Shown here in pieces: positions 33,431 to 41,986 of a DNA stretch of 64,000 bases (position 1 is its first letter; every line of letters begins with the position of its first letter). Under the pieces are notes generated by a model, which worked only from the letters and a program-made list of their open reading frames with translations, ran no database searches and was not told where the DNA came from. This DNA comes from Floridanema aerugineum. GTDB taxonomy: Bacteria; Cyanobacteriota; Cyanobacteriia; Cyanobacteriales; Aerosakkonemataceae. The DNA lies in contig NZ_JBHFNQ010000013.1 of assembly GCF_041929345.1 (NCBI RefSeq), positions 81,083 to 145,082 of the forward strand, given 5' to 3'. The position numbers and the translations under genes were made by a program.

Positions 33431-34069
33431 ATGTTAGGAAAAATAGCTAACTACACTTTAGGTGTCACTATAGGTTTAAGTCTCTCCTTACCAGCGCAAG
33501 CTGCACTAATGATCCACTCCCAGTCAGCGGTGGCAAATCTTGATACTCAGAAAGTGATATTCACAATAGAATTCAACGAAGTACCCGACTTTTTTACAGT
33601 TGATGAGTTTAATCGACAAGCTGATTCATTTCAGTATTATATTGACGCGGATGGAAACTTACCCGTGTTTGGAGGCTCGCCATACTATAGCGGACTTGAA
33701 GCAATTATTCGCGGAGCAGAAATCCCGGTTGCAGGTGACATTCGAGTACGTAATGTCTTCCCCAGTTCCGACGAGCCGACCTCTGGAGGGTGGGGTTCCT
33801 TTCGTGGCTCGGTTCCATACACCCTTAATGGCACCGTCCTGACATTCTCAACTCCTCTGCAACTAATTGGGGATTCAGATGGCCTGTTTAGCTATCAGTT
33901 ACTGTTAACCGAGTTTGGCGGAAGTACTGATTACCTGGACGCAAAATCTGTTGTGAATTCCACATCGGTTCCTGAATGCTCTTCTAGTTTAAGTGTTTTG
34001 GCCTTCGGTGTTTTAGGTGCAAGTTCACTGCTAAAATTTCAACAGAAAAAACAGAAATTAGCCAGTTAA
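33431..34069 (+). CDS. secreted PEP-CTERM-like protein
   Basis: A 212-aa protein with a signal peptide (about residues 1-24, ending LPAQA), a beta-rich middle and a C-terminal sorting tail: VPEC near residue 180, then a hydrophobic helix (SVLAFGVLGASSLL) and basic residues (KFQQKKQK). This is the layout of PEP-CTERM exosortase substrates, but the signature Pro-Glu-Pro reads Pro-Glu-Cys. The middle domain is not recognised. It may still be sorted, or the variant may have lost exosortase recognition. Confidence 0.75.
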   Translation: MLGKIANYTLGVTIGLSLSLPAQAALMIHSQSAVANLDTQKVIFTIEFNEVPDFFTVDEFNRQADSFQYYIDADGNLPVFGGSPYYSGLEAIIRGAEIPVAGDIRVRNVFPSSDEPTSGGWGSFRGSVPYTLNGTVLTFSTPLQLIGDSDGLFSYQLLLTEFGGSTDYLDAKSVVNSTSVPECSSSLSVLAFGVLGASSLLKFQQKKQKLAS

Positions 34070-34175
34070 AATACAACTTTTGAATCATTGGTATTAGTCC
34101 AAAGCTTTAGTGTAGTGCCTACTACATCCCTAGAGCAATAATTATAGTTTCCGATTCCCTTCTATAGCTGCAAGT

Positions 34176-34562
34176 TTAACTGCTAGTTTCTTGACTGACA
34201 TTCTTTGATGGATGTTGCAACAACACCTCCTTCAAATACTTCCCGGTATAAGACCGATCGCACAATGCCACCAATTCCGGCGTTCCCACAACAATAATTT
34301 CCCCGCCTTTATCGCCACCTTCCGGGCCTAAATCAATTACCCAATCGGCGCAACGAATTACATCTAAATTATGTTCAATTACCAAAATTGAATTACCTTT
34401 ATCTACCAATCTTTGCAAAACATCCAACAATTTGTGAACGTCATAAAACGATAAACCAGTCGTAGGTTCATCGATTAAATAAAGAGTTTTTCCCGTCGCA
34501 CGGCGCGAAAGTTCGGAAGCTAATTTGACTCTTTGCGCTTCGCCTCCTGAAAGGGTGGGTGC
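34176..34562 (-). pseudogene. uvrA: orphan copy of the uvrA 3' end
   Basis: Encodes the last roughly 130 residues of UvrA (APTLSGGEAQRVKLASEL... to ALCDRSYTGKYLKEVLLQHP) with no start. It aligns without gaps to 37049-37409 of intact uvrA (constant offset 2846). I count 6 mismatches over about 315 bp, but 8 over the 48 bp nearest the stop, and the final residues differ (SKNVSQETSS against PKVSV). Homology stops abruptly at 34563. It is best explained as the old 3' end left by an insertion carrying its own uvrA end. Confidence 0.88.
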
Positions 34563-34563
34563 A

Positions 34564-34929
34564 TAAAACCGGGTTGATTACCTTTTTTTGAACCACGAAG
34601 ACACGAAGGACACGAAGAAAGAAGAAGAAAGAAGCTCAAAAATATAAAGTAGGTAGCTAACCCGTATTTGGTATAACTTGCGATCGCACACCAACCAAGT
34701 TTAAGGCATTATCTGTTTTGATGGAGAGGATTTGGCGAGGCGTGAGTTGGATTGACTTTATACGGAAATACTAAAAGCTTTAAGAACTAAGGTATAATAA
34801 TAAAGGGGTTAAAGGCTGCTGTTTTATAATTCTCTTTAGTTCATTAACAGGCTCTGCCTAACTCTAGATACAACTATTATGAATCTCGTGTAATTTTAAG
34901 AAAATTGCCATAGCTATAGAGGAAATAAC
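34564..34929. other. left junction and leader of the inserted module
   Basis: 366 bp with no gene. It begins exactly where uvrA homology ends, then has a common cyanobacterial short repeat (GAACCACGAAGACACGAAGG), AT-rich sequence and a GAGG ribosome site before the DUF262 gene. The promoter is presumed in this stretch; no clear -10/-35 is claimed. Confidence 0.5.
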
Positions 34930-35988
34930 ATGAGCAGGACAATTAATTTTCAAACAATCTCTTGGTTTTGGGATCTTTATAATAGAAAATTACTCGATCT
35001 TGATCCACCTTATCAAAGACGTAGTGTTTGGAATCAAAGTTATAAAGATTACTTTATTGATACCGTGCTTAATGGCTTTCCGGCACCTGCTATATTTATC
35101 TACCAAGAAATTACTCCTGAAGGAGTATCTAAGGTTAGTATAGTTGATGGAAAGCAAAGGTTATCTACTTTGTTTGAATTTGCCAATAATAAATTTCCGG
35201 TTTATGAAAAAGCTACAATCGAAAGATTTCGCGGTAAATTCTTCAAAGATTTAGATACGGAAGCCAAACAAAATTTTTGGAAGTATCAATTTGCTATTGA
35301 ATATCTACCAACATCTGATGAACAAATTATCGGTAATATATTTGATCGAATCAACCGTAATGTTATCAAACTCACACCGCAAGAACTTCGTCATGCAAAA
35401 TATAGCGGAGTTTTTATTACTAGTGCAGAAGATTTAACTTCTTGGATGTTTAGATATTTGGATGAAAAGAATGAAAATTTTCCTAGAATTGATCCAAAAT
35501 CTAAAAAACAAATGAAAGATGTTGAAATGGTAGCTCAGTTGTTACTTTTTTTAGAAGAAGGTGCAAGATCATACGATCACGAATATTTTGATAAAGCATT
35601 TAGCTCTCGTGATAGTGCTTGGGAAGATAAAGAAGAGGTTGAAAGTGAGTTTCGTACCACTGTTGAGTCAATCAAAAAAATCCTAGAGTTATCGAAAGAT
35701 TTAGTTAAAACTAGATTAAAAAATCAAGCTGATTTTTATTCTCTGTTTGGTGCTATTGCTGAGTTAAACCGTGAAAATCAACTCGAAATTTCCGAAGAAA
35801 TTGGTAAAAATATTTACAATTTTTTAGAAATAGTTACCAATGAGGAAGAAAGAAATAAGCATAAAGATGCCTTAGAATACTATAATGCAGTTACCTCTTC
35901 ATTCACAGACTCAGGGCCTAGAAAAAAGAGAATTGAAATTATGAAATCCGTCATACAAGGAAGTAATGTTTTATCTACTATTGTATGA
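34930..35988 (+). CDS. DUF262 (GmrS/ParB-like) domain protein
   Basis: A 352-aa DUF262 protein. Motifs: LDPPYQRRSVW (residues 24-34), the ParB-like catalytic motif VDGKQRLSTL (72-81), FDRINRN (138-144) and LTPQELRHAKYSG (148-160). DUF262 is the N-terminal nucleotide-hydrolysing domain of GmrSD type IV restriction enzymes, but no DUF1524 HNH nuclease domain is present; the C-terminal 190 residues are helical and not recognised. It overlaps the RelA/SpoT-like gene by 4 bp (ATGA), so the two are a coupled pair. The base composition is more AT-rich than uvrA around it. A defence or toxin-antitoxin role is inferred. Confidence 0.88.
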   Translation: MSRTINFQTISWFWDLYNRKLLDLDPPYQRRSVWNQSYKDYFIDTVLNGFPAPAIFIYQEITPEGVSKVSIVDGKQRLSTLFEFANNKFPVYEKATIERFRGKFFKDLDTEAKQNFWKYQFAIEYLPTSDEQIIGNIFDRINRNVIKLTPQELRHAKYSGVFITSAEDLTSWMFRYLDEKNENFPRIDPKSKKQMKDVEMVAQLLLFLEEGARSYDHEYFDKAFSSRDSAWEDKEEVESEFRTTVESIKKILELSKDLVKTRLKNQADFYSLFGAIAELNRENQLEISEEIGKNIYNFLEIVTNEEERNKHKDALEYYNAVTSSFTDSGPRKKRIEIMKSVIQGSNVLSTIV

Positions 35989-36974
35989 TTTATCCCTCTA
36001 TACTCGATCGCAAATATCAAGAATATAAGCCTTTTGTCAAAAATGTTTCTGAAAGGGTTACAGAAACATTAAGAAATTATTGCGAACAGCGAAGAGGATA
36101 TGCGTTTACTTGTCGAATTAAAACCATTGAGTCCCTAGCGGAAAAGATAGAAACAGGTAGATTTAAAAAATGGTCAGATTTAGATGATTTATTCGCTTGT
36201 ACAGTCATTATCCCAACTTTATCGCATGAAAAAGAAGTAATAGAATTTTGTAAAAATACATTTAAGGTTATTCGTACAGTTAAGAGAGGACAAAATAAAA
36301 AATCTCCAGATACTTTCAAATTTGATTCAACTAGGATTTATGCTCAACTTAAAAAGGTTGATGACCTAGATATAGATAATCAATTAAGCATTTATACGAT
36401 TACTTTTGAAATTCAAGTAAAAAGTGCTTTTGAACACGCCTGGGCAGTTTCAACTCATGATCTAGTTTATAAAAACTCTGAAATAGATTGGAGAAGATTA
36501 CGTTTAGCAGCACAAATTAAAGCAACTGTTGAACAACTGGATACGCTAATTCTGGCATTTCAACAAACTTCTGCTTTTATAGAAGACAATGATTATTCAG
36601 AAATTAAAATAAAGCGTCAATTAGCAAACGAGATAAACAAACTGTTTGAGAATAAAATTCCTGATGAACTAAGACCGAAAGATATGAGTCGTTTTTGTGA
36701 TAATTTATATCGTCTGATTGTTAATGCAGGTAAGGAAAAAAATATAAAACAAATCATGAAACAAATCGTCAGGGAAGTTCAGTCAACACCAACTAATCAA
36801 ATTCCTCTAAGTATTTCATTATTCCAATATTTTTTAGCTATTTTAATAGGTAAAAAGATAATTGAACATCCTATCGAAAACTACCACTGGCATATTACAG
36901 ACGAATTGAAGAGTTTATATCCATTTATAGATACAAATATTAATTCTATTTTCCTCTATAGTGATGAGACTTGA
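35985..36974 (+). CDS. RelA/SpoT-like nucleotidyltransferase domain protein
   Basis: A 329-aa protein whose residues 25-190 match the RelA/SpoT (p)ppGpp-synthetase fold: RIKTIESLAEKI (44-55, ATP-site-like Arg/Lys), DLDDLFACTVIIPT (65-78, the usual D-x-x-G-x-R altered to D-x-x-A-x-T), EIQVKSAFEHAWAVSTHDLVY (142-162, the E-x-Q and EHAW motifs kept). No HD hydrolase, TGS or ACT domain is present. The C-terminal 130 residues are helical and of unknown function. It is coupled to the DUF262 gene. Small alarmone synthetases include toxSAS toxins and CapRel defence proteins. Whether this one makes ppGpp, modifies tRNA or is inactive cannot be told from sequence. Confidence 0.85.
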   Translation: MIYPSILDRKYQEYKPFVKNVSERVTETLRNYCEQRRGYAFTCRIKTIESLAEKIETGRFKKWSDLDDLFACTVIIPTLSHEKEVIEFCKNTFKVIRTVKRGQNKKSPDTFKFDSTRIYAQLKKVDDLDIDNQLSIYTITFEIQVKSAFEHAWAVSTHDLVYKNSEIDWRRLRLAAQIKATVEQLDTLILAFQQTSAFIEDNDYSEIKIKRQLANEINKLFENKIPDELRPKDMSRFCDNLYRLIVNAGKEKNIKQIMKQIVREVQSTPTNQIPLSISLFQYFLAILIGKKIIEHPIENYHWHITDELKSLYPFIDTNINSIFLYSDET

Positions 36975-37036
36975 TGTATGGTTGAGTTTTACGGAAAGTA
37001 TATGCAATGATTAAATTGTTTGATTTTAAGAGATTA

Positions 37037-39997
37037 CTAAACACTTACCTTTGGCGGATGCTGTAACAACACCTCTTTTAAATACTGCCCTGTATAAGAC
37101 CGATCGCACAATGCCACCAATTCCGGCGTTCCCACAACAATAATTTCCCCGCCTTTATCGCCACCTTCCGGGCCTAAATCAATTACCCAATCGGCGCAAC
37201 GAATTACATCTAAATTATGTTCGATTACCAAAATTGAATTCCCTTTATCTACCAATCTTTGCAAAACATCCAACAATTTGTGAACGTCATAAAACGATAA
37301 ACCAGTGGTAGGTTCATCAATTAAATAAAGAGTTTTCCCCGTCGCACGGCGCGAAAGTTCGGAAGCTAATTTGACTCTTTGCGCTTCCCCTCCTGAAAGG
37401 GTGGGTGCAGATTGTCCTAAACGGATGTAGCCTAAACCGACATCGACTAAAGTTTGCAACCGAGTCACCGCTTTGGGGATGTTTTTAAATACCTCTAAAG
37501 CTTCTTCGATCGTCATATTCAGAACATCTGCGATCGAATAACCTTTATATTTAACTTGCAAGGTTTCTCGGTTGTAGCGATCGCCTTTGCAAACCTCACA
37601 TTGCACGTAAACATCCGGCAGAAAATTCATTTCAATTACATTTACCCCTTGACCTCCGCAAGCTTCACATCTGCCACCTTTCACATTGAAGGAAAATTGT
37701 CCGGGTTTATAACCTCTGGCTTTGGCTTCAATTGTTTGGGAAAAGATTTCTCGAATTGCATCGAAAACTCCGGTGTAAGTTGCGGGGTTGGAACGGGGAG
37801 TTCTGCCGATCGGAGATTGGTCGATGATGATTGCTTTATCGATCGCATTCAACCCTTTAATTCCATCCATCTCTTTTGGCAAAGGAACTTTTTTGGTGAG
37901 ATGATGTTGCAAACTTGGATAAAGCAACTCATTGATTAAAGTAGATTTTCCCGAACCAGAAACACCCGTGACGCAGACGAGTTTTCCTAACGGAATTTCC
38001 ACATCTATATATTTAAGGTTGTTGCGATGGCAGTTTTTCAGAATCAAACTTTTCCCATTACCTTCTCTGCGAGTTGCGGGAGTTTCAATTACTCGTTTTC
38101 CCGACAAGTAAGCGCCAGTCAAAGACTCTTCTGCTGCCAACAAATCCTCTAGATTTCCTTGGGAAACAATCCTCCCTCCATGAATTCCCGCACCGGGTCC
38201 GATATCTATAATATGATCTGCTTCTCGAATCGTTTCTTCGTCATGTTCGACAACGATTAAAGTGTTTCCCAAATCCCGGAGTTTGATGAGAGTTTTCAAC
38301 AATCTGCTGTTATCTCTTTGATGCAAACCGATGCTTGGTTCATCTAAAACGTAGAGAACTCCGGTTAATCCCGAACCGATTTGAGTTGCTAGGCGAATCC
38401 GTTGCGCTTCTCCTCCCGAAAGTGTCATTGCCGGACGATCTAAAGTCAGATAATCCAACCCGACATCTAATAAAAATTGCAACCGGGCGCGAATTTCTTT
38501 TAGAACTAAGTCCGCGATTTGAGTTTGTCTTTCGCTCAACTTTAAACTGTTGATTCGCTCCTTGCAGATGGCGATCGACACTCCCGTTAAATCCAGAATT
38601 CGATATTGCCCTAACCTCACCGCCAAAGCTTCCGGCTTTAACCTTTTCCCCTGACAAACTTCGCAAGGTTGGTCAATTAAATAAGGTTCCAATTTCTGCT
38701 TTTGCAATTCCGAACCCGTCTCATCGTACTGCCTTTGCAAAATCGGAATTACCCCTTTAAAACTGCGGAAATCATCGCGGTTTTCCATCCAAATCGCCTT
38801 GTCCGAACCGTACAAAACGATCTGTTGTTGTTCCGGCGTTAACTGATTCCAAGGAGTATAAATTTTAAACCCATGCGCTTTGGCGACACTCTGCAATAAA
38901 ACTGTGTAATAAGAATCTTCCTTATCCGCCCAAGGTGCGATCGCCGAAATCAAATCCGCCTCCGGGTCAGGTATCACCAACTCCGGCGCAAAAGTTCGCA
39001 AACTCCCCAAACCATGACAATGAGGACAAGCGCCATAAGGCGAATTAAAAGAAAACAATCTTGGCGATAATTCTTCCATCACCGCCCCATGTTCGGGACA
39101 AGCAAAGTTTTCCGAAAATACCAATTCTTGCGGTTGTTCCTGATAGGAATTCACCGGGTTTGTGGTATCATTTAAGTTATACATATTGTTTTCCCGCGAC
39201 GCGGATACCCTGCCCGATGTATCATTTAATATATCGATAACCGCAATTCCACCGGAATGACGCAAGCAAGTCGCCAAAGAATCGGTTAAACGCTCTTGAA
39301 TACCAGGTTTTTTAACTAACCTGTCAACGACAATTTCAATAGTGTGGGTATAATTTTTATCTAATTCGATATTTTCATCAAGCTGTCTGACCTCATTATT
39401 TACCCGAACTCGCGCAAATCCTTCGGAAACTAAACTGGAAAATAGCTTGCGGTGAGTACCCTTTTTTCCCCGCACAACAGGCGCGAGAATTTGAAAACGA
39501 GTACCATCGGGAAGGTCGAGAATGCGATCGCACATCTGGTCGATCGTTTGGGGAGAAATAGATCGATCGCAAATCGGACAATGAGGTTCACCCGCCCGAC
39601 CAAACAACAACCGCAGATAATCATAAATCTCCGTCACCGTTCCCACCGTCGAACGCGGGTTGTGCGAAGTCGATTTTTGGTCGATAGAGATAGCTGGACT
39701 TAAGCCTTCGATCGCATCCACATCCGGCTTATCCAACTGTCCCAAAAATTGCCGAGCATAAGCGCTGAGAGATTCCACATAACGCCGTTGCCCTTCCGCG
39801 AAAATCGTATCGAAAGCCAGGGAAGATTTGCCGGAACCGGAAACACCAGTGAAGACAATTAGGCGATCGCGCGGCAACTCCAAATCGATATTTTTCAGAT
39901 TGTGCTGCCTCGCACCCCGAATGCGAATCGAACTCAGATTATTCAGATTTATTCCCGTAGAAAGATGACCGTTTTTGGTGTTGGCAGCGTGGGACAT
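37037..39997 (-). CDS. uvrA: excinuclease ABC subunit A
   Basis: A 986-aa UvrA with two ABC ATPase modules: Walker A GVSGSGKSSLAFDT and GVSGSGKSTLINE, signature motifs LSGGEAQRIRLATQIG and LSGGEAQRVKLASELS, and zinc modules CPICDRS, CPEHG...CPHCHG and CEACGGQGVN...CEVCKG. It recognises DNA lesions in nucleotide excision repair. Its last roughly 360 bp are duplicated at 34203-34563, and its C-terminal residues (PKVSV) may have come with the insert. It is full length and apparently intact. Confidence 0.97.
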   Translation of the reverse strand: MSHAANTKNGHLSTGINLNNLSSIRIRGARQHNLKNIDLELPRDRLIVFTGVSGSGKSSLAFDTIFAEGQRRYVESLSAYARQFLGQLDKPDVDAIEGLSPAISIDQKSTSHNPRSTVGTVTEIYDYLRLLFGRAGEPHCPICDRSISPQTIDQMCDRILDLPDGTRFQILAPVVRGKKGTHRKLFSSLVSEGFARVRVNNEVRQLDENIELDKNYTHTIEIVVDRLVKKPGIQERLTDSLATCLRHSGGIAVIDILNDTSGRVSASRENNMYNLNDTTNPVNSYQEQPQELVFSENFACPEHGAVMEELSPRLFSFNSPYGACPHCHGLGSLRTFAPELVIPDPEADLISAIAPWADKEDSYYTVLLQSVAKAHGFKIYTPWNQLTPEQQQIVLYGSDKAIWMENRDDFRSFKGVIPILQRQYDETGSELQKQKLEPYLIDQPCEVCQGKRLKPEALAVRLGQYRILDLTGVSIAICKERINSLKLSERQTQIADLVLKEIRARLQFLLDVGLDYLTLDRPAMTLSGGEAQRIRLATQIGSGLTGVLYVLDEPSIGLHQRDNSRLLKTLIKLRDLGNTLIVVEHDEETIREADHIIDIGPGAGIHGGRIVSQGNLEDLLAAEESLTGAYLSGKRVIETPATRREGNGKSLILKNCHRNNLKYIDVEIPLGKLVCVTGVSGSGKSTLINELLYPSLQHHLTKKVPLPKEMDGIKGLNAIDKAIIIDQSPIGRTPRSNPATYTGVFDAIREIFSQTIEAKARGYKPGQFSFNVKGGRCEACGGQGVNVIEMNFLPDVYVQCEVCKGDRYNRETLQVKYKGYSIADVLNMTIEEALEVFKNIPKAVTRLQTLVDVGLGYIRLGQSAPTLSGGEAQRVKLASELSRRATGKTLYLIDEPTTGLSFYDVHKLLDVLQRLVDKGNSILVIEHNLDVIRCADWVIDLGPEGGDKGGEIIVVGTPELVALCDRSYTGQYLKEVLLQHPPKVSV

Positions 39998-40070
39998 GAG
40001 AGACAGAGCGTAATGTTGCTTAACGATTTTAACGCTGTCGGGATTTTTGGGTGCGGGGGGCGCTCCTCAA

Positions 40071-40331
40071 TTAACCATAAATTTCGCTGCGGTGTCCAAT
40101 TCTATGAATAGTAATAATTCTTGATTCCGTGCTGAAGGTATAAACCACTCGATAATCACCAACTCTTAGCTTAAACAAACCTGCTAGATTACCCGTTAAA
40201 GGATCGGGACTAATCGAGTCAAAGTTTGCAGCTAACCAATAAATTTTGCTGGTAATCCGGTTTTTTACAACTTGAGTCAGCCTTTCCAAACTAGCAAGGG
40301 CTTCTGCTTTTAATTCAACAGAGTAGTCCAT
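40071..40331 (-). CDS. RelE/ParE family toxin
   Basis: An 86-aa RelE/ParE-fold protein: SVELKAEALASLERL at the start and LKVGDYRVVY-like LRVGDYRVVYTF with ITIHRIGHRSEIY at the end. Its ATG shares one base with the stop of the upstream antitoxin gene (TAATG). By family it is either an mRNA endonuclease or a gyrase inhibitor; the two are not separable here. Confidence 0.9.
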   Translation of the reverse strand: MDYSVELKAEALASLERLTQVVKNRITSKIYWLAANFDSISPDPLTGNLAGLFKLRVGDYRVVYTFSTESRIITIHRIGHRSEIYG

Positions 40332-40546
40332 TAGCGATCTAATCCTAGTTTTTTGACAGCTTCATCAAGCGGTATACCACGCTCCCCAGCTTTTGTGCGA
40401 TTCATTGATTCGATCAGCTGTTGCTTGACTTCTTCTTTAATTTCTTTCCCCTCGTCAGGATCTCCAAAATATTCATCTAGACATTGTTCGACAATATGCC
40501 GAATTAGATCGCTAAGTTGTTCAACTGTCATATCTTTGACTTGCAT
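40331..40546 (-). CDS. antitoxin partner of the RelE/ParE toxin
   Basis: A 71-aa acidic protein (MQVKDMTVEQLSDLIRHIVE, GKEIKEEVKQQLIESM). The start at 40546 has AAGGAG 6 nt upstream; the longer ORF begins within a GCGTAGCG repeat just before that site. It matches the short antitoxins coupled to RelE/ParE in cyanobacteria, and the one-base overlap with the toxin supports the pairing. Confidence 0.8.
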   Translation of the reverse strand: MQVKDMTVEQLSDLIRHIVEQCLDEYFGDPDEGKEIKEEVKQQLIESMNRTKAGERGIPLDEAVKKLGLDR

Positions 40547-40612
40547 TTTCATCTCCTTCGCGTAGCGAGTGTTCATATTTTAGCTTTTTGCGATCGCAAA
40601 TTATTAATATTG

Positions 40613-40855
40613 CTAGTATAATTTTTGCAAAAATAAGAAATTGTCAATTATTTCATCAAGATCCCTCACCTTATTTGCTGCTATATCTGCTTCTGCTTTC
40701 GCAATCAGATCATCTAATTTGCCTGTAGCCAAATCCTCTTCCATTTGTCTATCCCACTTTTCATTTAAATAGTTTTGAATCCACCCAGCTAATTGACGAA
40801 CATCATTTTCTGGAAGTTGTTTAATAGCTGCTTCAATTTCTGGCAAAGCGTTCAT
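40613..40855 (-). CDS. orphan antitoxin-like protein
   Basis: An 80-aa helical, acidic protein: ALPEIEAAIKQLPENDVRQLAGWIQNYL, then DDLIAKAEADIAANKV and LDEIIDNF. This is the pattern of cyanobacterial addiction-module antitoxins that normally precede a RelE-type toxin, but no matching toxin follows directly; the next genes form a complete pair of another type. The C-terminus (LFLQKLY) looks altered. Probably a solitary or decayed antitoxin. Confidence 0.6.
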   Translation of the reverse strand: MNALPEIEAAIKQLPENDVRQLAGWIQNYLNEKWDRQMEEDLATGKLDDLIAKAEADIAANKVRDLDEIIDNFLFLQKLY

Positions 40856-41182
40856 AGAGGAAAATTTGTTTTGCTATAAGCCTATGTTTCATTTTAACTC
40901 AGGATTTGTAGTATTCCATTAGCGAGTTTGTTTGGCTTTGTGCAAAATTGAGATATTTTAACCACAGATGAACACAGATGTGGATGTAGATTTTTTGTTA
41001 TGCAGATGATGGCTATTGTTAATGATTTTTTTGGATACTCTTTTAGTCCTCTTTAGAGGACTTTCGCTATTAGCCTGCGAATTGATTCGCAGGCGGATGA
41101 ATGCGCTGGTGCAATATCTCAATAATTGGTTTTAAATAAGCGAAACCTAACGCATTTGTTGGTTTTCGTACCTCAACCAAAC
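40856..41182. repeat. intergenic region with GCCTGCGAATTGATTCGCAGGC repeat, copy 2
   Basis: 327 bp with no gene. The palindrome at 41073-41094 plus CTGGTGCAATATCTC to 41120 is the second full copy of the element at 7796-7847. A short AGTCCTCTTTAGAGGACT hairpin precedes it. Confidence 0.65.
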
Positions 41183-41602
41183 CTACAAGGTTACAAGGCT
41201 TACGGATTCGTCATTGACAAAATCACGAATAACCTGGAGTAAATCATTATAATCAAAGTCGGATTGGTAATCGAGCTTGTTTAAAAAGTCATTTGCTGCT
41301 ATTTTTAAAGCTGTGGCGAATTCAGAAATATGAGAGATTAAAATGTATTTATCCCGATAAGATATCCGCATTCCTTCCTGCCAAGGTTCAAACACAATTG
41401 GTTCTGGTTCTTCCACAATTTCAACCGCGATATTTTTACCTTGTTTTACTGCTTTCAATCCGGTAATTAAGGCATCAAACCAGGAGTCTAAATATGTTGA
41501 TTTTTCCGTAATGGTTGTTGTATTATTGGTGATGGTGATATCGCCAATTGGATCGATCGGATCGATTTTCTCTGATTTGTCGAGAGTTATTGCAATTTGC
41601 AT
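41183..41602 (-). CDS. putative immunity protein beside a toxin tail
   Basis: A 139-aa acidic protein (YLDSWFDALITGLKAVKQG, VEEPEPIVFEPWQEGMRI, DYNDLLQVIRDFVNDES) that I do not recognise as a named family. It begins 5 bp after the stop of an open segment that looks like a polymorphic-toxin C-terminus. That spacing and its acidity suggest a cognate immunity protein. This rests on organisation, not homology. Confidence 0.5.
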   Translation of the reverse strand: MQIAITLDKSEKIDPIDPIGDITITNNTTTITEKSTYLDSWFDALITGLKAVKQGKNIAVEIVEEPEPIVFEPWQEGMRISYRDKYILISHISEFATALKIAANDFLNKLDYQSDFDYNDLLQVIRDFVNDESVSLVTL

Positions 41603-41607
41603 AATTT

Positions 41608-41892
41608 TTACTCGTTTTTAATGTGTACTGAACGAAGATTGCCAATTTGATTTAAAACTGCTCTGACTATGACTTGTTGATTCCCTATCATTACATTCTG
41701 CTCAAAAACTTGCCTACCTCCGGGAGTACCAATTAAGTTTTCAGGACGACTGGCAATTTCTAGTCCTAGTTTCACAATATCGTCAAGGGTGAGATTAGGG
41801 TCGTACTGTTGGAAATCTGAGAGATGCTTGCTGATGTGCTTGAGGTTTCTTTGGCTGACATTTTCGGAAGGATTATTAATTTTTGGTTCTCC
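41608..41892 (-). pseudogene. orphan polymorphic-toxin-like C-terminal cassette
   Basis: 95 codons are open without a usable start: NVSQRNLKHISKHLSDF, YDPNLTLDDIVKLGLEIA, ENLIGTPGGRQVFEQNV and VIVRAVLNQIGNLRSVHI, then stop. The pattern resembles the extreme C-terminal toxin domains of contact-dependent or RHS/Hint-type proteins. An in-frame TAA lies directly upstream, although AAGGAG precedes the segment. It reads as a displaced toxin tail with its immunity gene. Confidence 0.45.
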
Positions 41893-41986
41893 TTAAATTT
41901 TATAAATGTTGATTATGGTACATCTATATAATAGAAGCTAACGAAATAGCAACTTATTACCAACCTCAAAGAAAGGTAGTGAAATT

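Noticed and set aside
34930..36974. Type IV restriction system of the GmrSD class
   Set aside because: The DUF1524 nuclease half is absent and the partner is a RelA/SpoT-fold protein, so only the DUF262 part is shared.
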